Made by a program: the position numbers and the translations under genes
Assembly: GCA_035492535.1 (NCBI GenBank)
Contig: DATJJM010000459.1
Span: 1-6,992 of the forward strand
Direction of reading: 5' to 3'
DNA from: JAMXLO01 sp035492535
GTDB taxonomy: Bacteria; Pseudomonadota; Alphaproteobacteria; Acetobacterales; Acetobacteraceae
DNA length: 6,992 nucleotides
The notes under the pieces: model-generated
What the model was told of the DNA's origin: nothing
Database searches by the model: none
The model's input: the letters and a program-made list of their open reading frames with translations, nothing else
In this document: piece after piece, positions 1 through 6,252 of the stretch
Position numbering within the stretch: position 1 is the stretch's first letter
Layout of the letters: every line of letters starts with the position of its first letter

Positions 1-1
1 C

Positions 2-304
2 GTAGCTCAGGTCGGCCTGGACGATCACACAGCGATGTATTCCGACGGCTTCGGGACCAAACGCTATTTGCGCTACTCGGAGATGACTTGGCGCGTCCTG
101 CTTGGAAACAGGGTGCAATACATCAATCGGTTGCCGGCGAGTCGAATCGTATCAGTCCTGGAAGATGTAGGGTTTGAGATTGTGAGTGTTGAGACGCACG
201 ACTGCACGATGCAGCGCTGCGAAGTCCACGCCGATTACCAGTGGCAATCAAACGCCGACGTTCAGGCGGTGCGACTATTCCTGCGTGCTAGGAAGCCGGA
301 ATAG
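2..304 (+). CDS. C-terminal part of a SAM-dependent methyltransferase-like protein (cut by window edge)
   Basis: The frame is open from base 2, so the gene begins outside the window; the ATG at 35 is internal. About 100 residues are visible, ending in TAG at 302-304. The start of the visible part reads QVGLDDHTAMYSD, followed by KRYLRYSEMTW, then NRVQYINRLPASRIVSVLED, VGFEIVSVET and a final RLFLRARKPE. This order (a line on a missing or invisible substrate region, an 'LRYSE..W' helix, an 'NR..Y.NRL..S' helix, a 'GFEI' strand and a last strand ending RKP) matches the C-terminal end of class I methyltransferases of the Methyltransf_11/23 type, which often act on sugars or small metabolites. The SAM-binding glycine motif would lie upstream and cannot be checked. 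The substrate is unknown. Nothing in the visible part is broken, and it marks the left border of the decayed phage DNA. Confidence 0.6.
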   Translation, partial: VAQVGLDDHTAMYSDGFGTKRYLRYSEMTWRVLLGNRVQYINRLPASRIVSVLEDVGFEIVSVETHDCTMQRCEVHADYQWQSNADVQAVRLFLRARKPE

Positions 305-520
305 CCATCCAGCGGGCCACCGGTCCGCCGCTGAACATATTGCGGAGCTTATGAGGATTATGGCTAAAGAGATGTCGCAAGTTGGGACGCCTGCGCAGTC
401 TTGGCTGTTATGTCTGACAACACACCAGATCAGTACGATCGAGCTGCACAGTATCCAACACGTGCAATGCACCCATGCGCTGATTAGACCCCATTCCGCC
501 AACGACGACGAAGAAGTTCC
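305..520. other. Short stretch with no supported gene between methyltransferase and phage relic
   Basis: Two weak openings occur here. An ATG at 351 follows GGAGCTT and runs to 545, but its product does not look like a natural protein. An ATG at 410 opens MSDNTPDQYDRAAQYPTRAM and continues to TAG at 485-487. It lies in the same frame as the start of the phage relic downstream, so it could be the relic's broken N-terminus. I see no hairpin or clear promoter. Confidence 0.3.
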
Positions 521-2646
521 GCGCCAGTTTCGCAGGCGCCTGTAGCTGCGCCGCAGCCTGGGCAAACGCCGTTCGATGCGCGAGCTGCGGCACAGAACAG
601 CGCGAAGCTGGGTGCCATTCAGGGCTTGGCACCCGAGGATGCGCGACCCGCATCTGTGGGTGAGCTTTTCCGTGGGCAGCTCGATCAGATCGACCAGAGC
701 GGATAGCAGGCGATCCAGCAGGCGCAGCAGAGTATGCAACCCGCAACGAGTGCGCTGGGTGGCTTTGGTGCTCCGGCGACCTATGGCGAGCAGGCTCGCA
801 CGATGCTGGAAAACGCCAATGCATCGGCGCAGGCACGAGAGCACTCACTGTGGCGCGCAGTTGATCCGGACGGAACGCTGGCACTGCCGGCTGCGTCCAT
901 ACGAACGTCGGCGCAGCAGATCCTGCAAGGCGTCAATCCAGCGGGGGTGATGCGCTGACGTCGCAGGAGTCGGCGCTACTGAACGGTGCGGCCAGTTTGC
1001 CGGAGCTGGTTCGGTTTGGTGACCTGTAGTCACTCCGGTACGACATCTCCACTACACAGCGCGCGTTGGCGCCGACGTATGGGTGGGACAGCCGCCCGCT
1101 GCGACGCCTTGGGATGCTGACGGGTGCGATAGACGACGCCATTGCGGATGGTGTGGATACTAAGGCTGCGCAGGAAGCACAAGCGGTCACTTCTGGCCAG
1201 ATTTCGCCAGAGCAGAGTATGCTTGCCAACATTAACGCTTGGGTGGAGCGCGAACGTGCAGCCGCCGAAGAAACCGCCGGAACAGACTTGGGAACCGGGC
1301 AGTTTGGTAGCCAAGGTGTTGGAGCAACGGCCGGAATGCGAACGACTGCCGCTTCTGGCGTTCCTGGAACAGTGCGCCCGGCAGGAGGGCAAGTCGGCGG
1401 AACTGCGGGAATTCAAGGCTTACGGGGCCAAGCGCAACCTCCTCTGACGCCCAACTGCAACCAAGCCGCAGCCGACGCCTATGCAGCAGCTCGACAGGCG
1501 ACGCTTGAGCACAAGCAGACATATCGCGCCGGTTCTGTCGGCCGCGTCTTACATCCGGGTCCAGGTGGACAGGACTAATGCCGTCCCGGACGCAAATGGC
1601 ACGGGGCAATTCCTGACCGGGCGTCCCGACGAAGCCGGTCGCATTGCCAACTTCACGTCCGCTGTTGGCGATGGCCGGGCAGGAGTTGATGCGCGATGCG
1701 TTGGTGGCGGATCAGTGCCGCGGCGGTATCGTTCAGCAAGATGGCACATTGAAGTCGGGTGCAGCGTTCGCTGATTGGCAGCGGCACCGTGCCGATACCA
1801 TCTGCCAATTTCCTGCCTTGGGCGACCAGTCGCCAACGCAGCCGCCGCACAGCGTGCGTTAAATGATGCCACTGCCGCCCACGAGGCAGCGCAGGCCAAC
1901 TTCCAGAAATCCGCTGCCGCTTCATTCATCAAGGGCGACCCCTTGATCACCGTGCGGCGTGCGTTCGGCTCGTCCAATCCGACTGAGACGTTCGCGAACG
2001 TCGTCGTGCAGGTTGGTGGTAACACGGACGCTGAAGCCGGTCTGAAGCGCGCAGTGGTCGATTACGTCCTTGACCGCATAACCTCGACGCGGTCAGCAAC
2101 CGATACTGAGGACTTTCTGAAGGCCGATGCATTCCGTCGTTGGCTGAGACCGAACGCCGGCGCACTCAAGAAGGTAATCGGTGGCCAGGGCGTTCAGAAC
2201 CTTGATGCAGTTGCCGCCGACATGCGGCGTGGTGCGTACAGCGGCGTCAGTGCCGGCGGATCTCCGACCGCGACGTTCGCAAATGCGGTGAAGCGCCGGA
2301 ACCTTGTGTCCGGTGGTCACGGTGGCGAAGCGACAGCCACCAGCGTGTTGGCTGTGTTGGGTGAGCAACTCGGCGAACAATGCTGCACCCGAACGTTGGC
2401 CGAGAGCTGCTGGCACGTGTGGGTCCTGAAAGCTACCTGCGGATCGAGGAAATATGGAAAGCCGACCAACGGCGCGAATACGAGAAAGCCGCGTATCCGC
2501 AGACGCTTGTACCGCAGGCCGTTGCGCGAGCGCAGCAGCCGGCTCCACAACCGGACGAGGCTGCGATGTGCCATGCGGCAGTAGCGGTGTTGGCTAAAGC
2601 GAGAGGACAACATCATGGTAAATTTCCCGCCGGCCTCAACGCATGA
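521..2646 (+). pseudogene. Decayed large phage structural (internal virion / tail-associated) protein gene
   Basis: One long protein can be followed through all three forward frames. In the frame of base 542 it reads APQPGQTPFDARAAAQ, VGELFRGQLDQIDQSG, TAG (704-706), then EHSLWRAVDPDGTLALP and QQILQGVNPAG. At the GGGGG run (943-947) it passes to the frame of 1066: DALTSQESALLNGAASLPEL, TAG (1027-1029), QRALAPTYG, MLTGAIDDAIADGVDTKAAQ and EQSMLANINAWVERERAA. It then moves to the frame of 1142 (VAKVLEQRPECERLPLL), back for QAAADAYAAARQATLEHK and GRVLHPGPGG, then through the frame of 1481 (FTSAVGDG) and the frame of 1644 (GQELMRDALVADQ, FADWQRHRADTI). It returns to the frame of 1775 for AQRALNDATAAHEAAQANFQ, GLKRAVVDYVLDRITS and NLDAVAADMRRGAYSG, and after about 2370 uses the frame of 2380 (GRELLARVGPESYLRIEEIW) to TGA at 2646. 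The LWRAVDPDGTLALP, AVVDY and ADAFRRWL-type segments are ones I recall from large phage virion-associated proteins in proteobacterial prophages. The last 90 codons could belong to a second gene. The product is non-functional. Confidence 0.75.
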
Positions 2647-2980
2647 GGAGGCTATTGCGTTGGGTTTTCCAAATATAGCTTCCTACCGCCACGCCGTGCG
2701 CATGGAAGTAGAGCGCCAGAAACGTGAGGACTACGTGCGGTGGCGCGCAGATCGGCAATCAGCTTTGATGCAACAGTTGCACCAGGGTGCGCCGGGGAAC
2801 GTATCCACATGTTATGTCAGTCCGGCACGGGTCACGCCGGAGGCGCGTCGGGCGGCGAGCCTTGAGCTCGGCATCTGGCGCGCGGAGGACCTCGACGATC
2901 GGATCGAGCCGCTGCCTCCGGCGGAGGCGAGGAATGAGAACACCGATCGTTCAAATGCCTCCACGTGCGGTTGTCCGTGA
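2615..2980 (+). CDS. Hypothetical protein, probably from the same phage module
   Basis: This is an open frame of 121 residues starting at ATG 2615, about ten bases after a GAGAGGA Shine-Dalgarno-like stretch (around 2599-2607). The start overlaps the last 32 bases of the decayed phage reading frame, the tight packing usual in phage operons. The first 40 or so residues look natural: HEEAIALGFPNIASYRH followed by a strongly charged stretch, VERQKREDYVRWRADRQ, that probably forms a helix. A later part, ARRAASLELGIWRAEDLDD, also looks protein-like. The last 15 residues (after PPAEARNE) look random, and a TGA overlapping the ATG at 2934 lies in the next frame. The original stop may therefore have been there, with a one-base change having extended the gene. 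I recognise no named family. Confidence 0.5.
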   Translation: MVNFPPASTHEEAIALGFPNIASYRHAVRMEVERQKREDYVRWRADRQSALMQQLHQGAPGNVSTCYVSPARVTPEARRAASLELGIWRAEDLDDRIEPLPPAEARNENTDRSNASTCGCP

Positions 2981-3089
2981 TGCGCAAGGCAAGGACACAG
3001 TGCCGACGGGGCGTCCGCTCACACATGCCAGCGTGCCCGTTCAACAGCGAAGCCAGAAGATCATTCGTCGGACAACTGGAGGAATGTGA
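2934..3089 (+). CDS. Small overlapping ORF (51 aa), possible truncated phage protein
   Basis: ATG at 2934 follows a GGCGGAGGCGAGGA stretch (2920-2933) that would be a good ribosome binding site, and overlaps the tail of the preceding ORF in another frame. The product begins MRTPIVQMPPRAVVRDAQGK. This resembles the N-terminal line of short phage structural proteins, which I recall as having a 'VQMPPR.VVRDAQG' start followed by an aromatic helix. Here the text after residue 25 is basic and unremarkable and stops at TGA 3087-3089, so the gene is probably truncated. The assignment rests on the ribosome binding site and the N-terminus only. Confidence 0.4.
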   Translation: MRTPIVQMPPRAVVRDAQGKDTVPTGRPLTHASVPVQQRSQKIIRRTTGGM

Positions 3090-3268
3090 CAACGGAGCTG
3101 CACTAGTGTGTGGAAGGCAGACGCCCACCTCACCACGTTGAACAGGCCCTGGCTACTAAAGGATCGTCTCACTGCAACCACCATGCAACTGGATGAGGGG
3201 AAGATCGGCCCTCGCTTTCTCTCGTGATCCGTTGTTACGTTTGCCTTGGTTTTAACGAGGGGAGCGAA
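3090..3268. other. Intergenic region upstream of the transporter gene
   Basis: This is the border between the phage relic and the transporter. A 39-codon frame opens with GTG at 3108 and closes at TGA 3225-3227, but it has no ribosome binding site and matches nothing I recognise. The TTGTTA...TTTAAC elements at about 3231-3256 resemble promoter boxes, but their spacing (14 bases) is too short to call a sigma-70 promoter. The transporter promoter should lie in this stretch. Confidence 0.3.
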
Positions 3269-4543
3269 ATGTCGCAGGCGATAGGAGTAGCGCCGAAGCG
3301 CTCGATGCTGCCGCAGGTCGCGGGCATGATCGGCAACGTACTCGAGTGGTACGATTTCGCCGCCTATGGCTTCCTGGCCGCGATCTTCGCGGCAAACTTC
3401 TTTCCGCTCGAAGACCATATGCTGTCGCTGCTGGCATCTTACGGTGTGTTCGCTGCTGCTTTCGTCATGCGTCCCTTGGGCGGCCTGGTGTTCGGCCATA
3501 TCGGCGATCGCGTCGGCCGGCGGAGGGCACTACTGATTTCGGTGCTGGCGATGGCGGTGCCATCTTTCGCGATCGGACTGCTGCCCACCTATGCCGGCGT
3601 TGGCGTGTTGGCGCCCATAATGCTGATCGTGCTGCGCATGATCCAGGGGTTATCAGTTGGCGGCGAACTCACGGTGTCCATCGTTTACCTTGGCGAACGC
3701 AGCACCGCCCGCCATCGCGGCATCAGTGCCAGCCTGAGCTTCGTGGGCGCCGTGGTGGGCACGCTGATCGGATCGCTGCTCGTCTCTGCACTGGATGCGA
3801 CCCTGGGGGCGGAAGCCATGCGAAGCTGGGGCTGGCGCCTCCCGTTCGTGGGCAGCGCGGCGCTGGCTGCACTGGGTCTAGCATTACGCCTGACCCGACT
3901 GCAAGAGATGGCTGAGCCGCTTTATCGCATCAGGCGCGCGCCCGTGATTGTCGCCATCACCACAGAATGGCGTGCCATGCTGCTGGCATTTCTGATTAGC
4001 ATTCCTTCGGGTGCTGCGTACTATGTCGGGTTCATCTATCTGGTGACGTTCGCGCACCAGTACGACGCGCTGCCGGCGGCACAGGCGAACCTGGTGGTGA
4101 CCGGAGGGCTTGTGACGCTGTTATTCGGTGTGCCGTTGGCGGCGGCACTTTCGGACCGCGTGGGCCGTAAACCGGTGATGCTGGCGGGCGTGATCGGCCA
4201 ATTGCTTTTGGCGTGGCCGCTGTTCGCCATCGCTACCAACCATCGTGACTGGCAATTGCGCGGCTGGGAGGTCCTGTTTGCTATCGCGCAGTCGATGGTG
4301 AGCGGGCCGATGCCGGCGATGCTCGCGGAACGATTCCCCACCGCGGTGCGCTGTACTGCGTCGTCCATCAGCTACAACGCGGCGATGACCCTGCTGGGTG
4401 GTACCGGACCGATGATCGTCGTGTATCTGATCGCGATCAGTGGCGTTCCTACGGCGCCGTCCTGGTATGTTATGGCGACATCGATCGCCGCCGCGATTGG
4501 CATCCTAGCGGCTCGCGAACGAGCGCGAACCCCGCTGATATGA
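3269..4543 (+). CDS. MFS transporter, metabolite:H+ symporter (MHS) family
   Basis: A cytoplasmic-membrane secondary transporter of 424 residues, normal length for this family, predicted to have 12 membrane segments. It would import a small organic solute with protons; the family includes transporters of proline/betaine, 2-oxoglutarate, citrate and shikimate. Diagnostic motifs are the family N-terminus GNVLEWYDFAAYGF (residues 22-35); RPLGG followed by MFS motif A, G76-H-I-G-D80-R-V-G83-R-R-R; RMIQGLSVGGE (122-132); a second motif A at the start of the C-terminal half, S295-D-R-V-G-R-K301; and ERFPTAVR (354-361). I chose ATG 3269 because GAGGGGAGCG lies just upstream and the family N-terminus begins soon after. 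The frame also allows GTG at 3224, with no good site. The C-terminus ends ARERARTPLI and lacks the coiled coil of the osmosensor ProP, so osmotic gating as in ProP is unlikely. The gene is intact and stands alone between broken genes. The substrate cannot be told from sequence. Confidence 0.93.
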   Translation: MSQAIGVAPKRSMLPQVAGMIGNVLEWYDFAAYGFLAAIFAANFFPLEDHMLSLLASYGVFAAAFVMRPLGGLVFGHIGDRVGRRRALLISVLAMAVPSFAIGLLPTYAGVGVLAPIMLIVLRMIQGLSVGGELTVSIVYLGERSTARHRGISASLSFVGAVVGTLIGSLLVSALDATLGAEAMRSWGWRLPFVGSAALAALGLALRLTRLQEMAEPLYRIRRAPVIVAITTEWRAMLLAFLISIPSGAAYYVGFIYLVTFAHQYDALPAAQANLVVTGGLVTLLFGVPLAAALSDRVGRKPVMLAGVIGQLLLAWPLFAIATNHRDWQLRGWEVLFAIAQSMVSGPMPAMLAERFPTAVRCTASSISYNAAMTLLGGTGPMIVVYLIAISGVPTAPSWYVMATSIAAAIGILAARERARTPLI

Positions 4544-4762
4544 GTTCGCTGGTCAAGGGTCCGTATGAACCACACCGGTGATAGAACTCACCCATGTCAC
4601 GGGGGATCTGTCGCGGGCTGCCAGGATGGTGAGGGTATGGGACCGTCGCCTCTGCACTGAGGCCTGCCCGATTGAACAGGACCGCGCTTTAGCGCAGGGT
4701 TCGCAATGCACCCGTGTCCGCCAGCCGATCATAAACCTGACGTGCGCACAGGAGACTTAACA
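4544..4762. other. Gap after the transporter with no supported gene
   Basis: A 60-codon frame (GTG 4578 to 4760) is open, but its composition looks random and there is no ribosome binding site. I see no convincing hairpin with a T tract, so the transporter's terminator is not visible here. Confidence 0.3.
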
Positions 4763-4789
4763 TTGCACCCATTCAGGAGAGGCGCGCTC

Positions 4790-5009
4790 GTGTTCATTCG
4801 CGATATCGACTTTGCCCTTCAGCGTGCCGAGGCGGCGTACGCGCCCGAGATCTGGCAAACAATGTCCGCGAATCAGCGTAGCGCAGCGATTTACCCGCGA
4901 GCTTCGGGCTTTGGATGCGCAATCGGTCAAAGATGGAAACTCTGCTCGATCACCGCAGTTCCAGCACCGCATAGGTCCGCGACGCACACCGCGCTTCCGA
5001 TCACCTTGA
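4790..5009 (+). pseudogene. Small hypothetical gene with a +1 frameshift in a CCC run
   Basis: GTG at 4790 follows CAGGAGAGG (4773-4781) at good spacing; TTG at 4763, preceded by AGGAGAC, is an in-frame alternative. The product reads FIRDIDFALQRAEAAYAPEI, then MSANQRSAAIY. At that point the frame changes: removing one C from CCC (4894-4896) gives RELRALDAQSVKDG and a stop at 5009. The restored text runs AEAAYAPEIWQTMSANQRSA then AIYRELRALDAQ, a pattern I associate with small uncharacterised proteins of alphaproteobacteria (an acidic helix, an 'aIY.E.R.lDa' helix). As sequenced, translation would run on in the wrong frame to 5026. The restored protein has 72 residues and its function is unknown. 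The lesion could be genuine or an assembly error. Confidence 0.55.
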
Positions 5010-5060
5010 CCCCGCTCACCACGTGAGACGCCACGGCGCCAGCGACTAGGGGGGAGGGAA

Positions 5061-5099
5061 ATGGACGCGGAAAGCTGGAGCGCCCGTAGAGCCTTCTGA
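5061..5099 (+). other. Twelve-codon ORF behind an exceptionally purine-rich ribosome binding site
   Basis: Bases 5048-5060 are a pure purine run containing GGGGAGGG, immediately followed by ATG at 5061. The frame is MDAESWSARRAF and then TGA. Beyond the stop the same frame is open for only 16 more codons. The site would bind ribosomes well, so this may be the start of a gene whose body was lost, or a leader peptide. It may also be accidental. The minus-strand gene ends 20 bases further on. Confidence 0.25.
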
Positions 5100-5119
5100 G
5101 CGGCTGCGCAGCGCGATCT

Positions 5120-5530
5120 TCAGGTCAGCCGCAGATTGCTGAGCGCGTGACCAACGTGGATATGCGACAGGATACCGTTGTTATTGATGCAGTCGAAGAC
5201 TGTCCAGCCGGTCGCAGGAATTCGCGTAGCGATCAGGCTCTTGCCCGGTATACTGAATACGATTGTGTTGGCAACCACGGAGAAAATAGTGATGTTGTTG
5301 TCGTCGGCCTCTTTCATGATCTCCTGTTCAGTTAGGCACCCGTGCTGTAGGTAGCAGACCGATTTAGATTGATCGAAATGCAACTGCGTCGGCGCCCGGA
5401 ACCTGTTAATTGGCGCATAGCGCACCATGCGGTTAGGATTGCCGGTGATGGTGTATTGAGAGTTGCCCAAATTATTCACGGTATTCAGCGTCTCGAAGGT
5501 GCAGTTGACGTTCTGCCAAGTGTTAGGCAC
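5120..5530 (-). CDS. Unrecognised 136-residue protein of lower GC content
   Basis: An intact minus-strand gene. The frame could begin with TTG at 5563, but I place the start at GTG 5530 because GGGAGG lies six bases before it on the minus strand, an almost ideal Shine-Dalgarno sequence. The protein starts MPNTWQNVNCTFETLNTVNN, is rich in Asn, Thr and Ile, and has four cysteines (C10, C59, C65, C114). Its middle is acidic (EQEIMKEADDNN, 68-79). Two beta-rich hydrophobic stretches follow (ITIFSVVANTIVFSIP, 80-95, and TGWTVFDCINNNGIL, 107-121), and a His-rich end (SHIHVGHALSNL). I see no signal peptide and no transmembrane helix of convincing length; it looks like a small beta-strand-rich soluble domain. 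Counting 5161-5520 by eye gives about 51% G+C, well below the transporter, which suggests acquisition. No family is recognised. It could be phage-derived, an effector, or a lineage-specific gene. Confidence 0.65.
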   Translation of the reverse strand: MPNTWQNVNCTFETLNTVNNLGNSQYTITGNPNRMVRYAPINRFRAPTQLHFDQSKSVCYLQHGCLTEQEIMKEADDNNITIFSVVANTIVFSIPGKSLIATRIPATGWTVFDCINNNGILSHIHVGHALSNLRLT

Positions 5531-5546
5531 GGCCGACCTCCCAAGC

Positions 5547-5630
5547 TCACAAGTCTGAATCAATTATGCGCTCGCCCACGCTGAGCGCTGTGATGCCGGG
5601 ATGATTAATTTGTTTGTCTGCCGTTATCAT
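5547..5630 (-). CDS. Possible 27-residue ORF or gene remnant upstream of the orphan gene
   Basis: On the minus strand ATG at 5630 opens MITADKQINHPGITALSVGE and then RIIDSDL, stopping at TGA 5547-5549, 16 bases before the GTG of the next gene. The second half (ALSVGERIIDSDL) reads like a natural protein end. The open frame extends upstream to 5738, but that extension crosses the 5694-5723 hairpin and looks random. It may be a leader peptide, a small gene translated together with the orphan gene, or the surviving tail of a lost gene. A CATAAT box (minus strand, 5563-5568) could instead be a -10 element, which would make this ORF irrelevant. Confidence 0.3.
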   Translation of the reverse strand: MITADKQINHPGITALSVGERIIDSDL

Positions 5631-5693
5631 CGGGAATGCTTGACGCTGGACTCGATCCGAGCGTGCGGGCGCTGCTGAGGTGTCCGTGTGAAT

Positions 5694-5723
5694 GGCCCGG
5701 CCGGCCGGGGATCCGACCGGGCC
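5694..5723 (+). terminator. GC-rich hairpin, possible Rho-independent terminator
   Basis: GGCCCGG (5694-5700) pairs with CCGGGCC (5717-5723). Inside, CGG (5702-5704) pairs with CCG (5713-5715) across a C-A mismatch, leaving an 8-base loop. TTT follows at 5724-5726, a short T tract. On the other strand only ATT follows, so the plus direction is favoured. No plus-strand gene ends just before it. A 14-base perfect palindrome, CCCGGCCGGCCGGG (5696-5709), offers a competing fold. Confidence 0.45.
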
Positions 5724-5850
5724 TTTGCCAGCGTGCACGTTCGGGAGTGCCGCGAGGCTGACGCTGTCCTAAACGGCAACAGGTCTCAACAGCGTTTCAT
5801 TTGGAACGAGCTATGGCGACGTGTCGGGGAAAACCTGACACAATGGCGCA

Positions 5851-5946
5851 ATGATGAGGTTGGTCATAGCAATTGTCGTCGTGCTGGTCGAAGCCGCATT
5901 TGGAGCGCTGGCCTGGGAGATTTGGATCATTCACCTCGGACCGTAG
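5851..5946 (+). CDS. Possible small membrane peptide (31 aa)
   Basis: ATG at 5851 (or 5854) opens a 31-residue frame: MMRLVIAIVVVLVEAAFGAL, then AWEIWIIHLGP and TAG at 5944-5946. A positive N-terminus followed by about 20 hydrophobic residues and an aromatic end is the pattern of a single-span membrane peptide. There is no good ribosome binding site (GGGGAAAA at 5826-5833 is too far away), and an out-of-phase ATG at 5843 is close by. It could be a genuine small protein, the signal-anchor end of a broken gene, or chance. No family is recognised. Confidence 0.3.
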   Translation: MMRLVIAIVVVLVEAAFGALAWEIWIIHLGP

Positions 5947-5985
5947 TGGGGGCAGCCATTTCTGGGCATGCCGGAGACGATCAGG

Positions 5986-6249
5986 TCAGGACAGGCCTAT
6001 CGAGTTGAGCGCGTCGCGAAGCGTACCGTGGACCTCGGCGTAAGCCAGCTGATCAATGTAGCTGACCAACCAAGCGGTCCCCACAGAGGTGGCGTGAATG
6101 GTGTATGCCTGCTCCCCATCAGGATCGACCCGAATAACAATCCGCCCATAGAGCCGCGGACCGTCGGATCGGCGGTCGCTCACGTAGGCAAGAGATACAT
6201 CTCCGGCGCGGCTGAGCCATTCGTCGAATAACTCCCGCTTCGTAGCTCC
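5986..6249 (-). CDS. Hypothetical protein, start unresolved
   Basis: The minus-strand frame ending at TGA 5986-5988 gives a natural-looking sequence from about 6243: TKRELFDEWLSRAGDVSLAY, VSDRRSDGPRLYGRIVIRVD, then AYTIHATSVGTAWLVSYIDQ and LAYAEVHGTLRDALNSIGL. It would be about 85 residues, soluble, with a helix-turn then beta-strand character. The frame stays open upstream to 6699, but residues there are an Arg/Pro-rich jumble that looks non-coding and overlaps a more convincing plus-strand gene. No ATG, GTG or TTG lies in frame near 6249, so the real start must be further out or has been lost by a frameshift. The opposite strand (5968-6231) is also open but reads as its shadow. Function unknown. 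Confidence 0.45.
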   Translation of the reverse strand, partial: GATKRELFDEWLSRAGDVSLAYVSDRRSDGPRLYGRIVIRVDPDGEQAYTIHATSVGTAWLVSYIDQLAYAEVHGTLRDALNSIGLS

Positions 6250-6252
6250 AAG

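Noticed and set aside
275..884. Long minus-strand open frames opposite the start of the phage relic (189 and 158 residues).
   Set aside because: Arg/Ser/Cys-rich shadow text. The plus strand carries recognisable phage protein across the same bases.
1030..2616. Further minus-strand open frames of 70-160 residues across the phage relic.
   Set aside because: They mirror the plus-strand coding pattern in high-GC DNA and contain no plausible protein text or starts.
3346..3915. A 189-residue plus-strand frame inside the transporter gene.
   Set aside because: Arg-rich shadow of the transporter, which has all its family motifs in the other frame.
465..4715. Shared short word GCAATGCACCC near 465 and near 4705.
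   Set aside because: Eleven bases with no extended similarity; chance is a sufficient explanation.
5688..6008. Plus-strand GTG frame of 106 residues covering the hairpin.
   Set aside because: It runs through the terminator-like hairpin and has no recognisable protein text, only a short plausible stretch in the middle.
5968..6231. Plus-strand frame of 87 residues opposite the minus-strand hypothetical protein.
   Set aside because: The minus strand reads as better protein. The plus text follows as its shadow and lacks a ribosome binding site.
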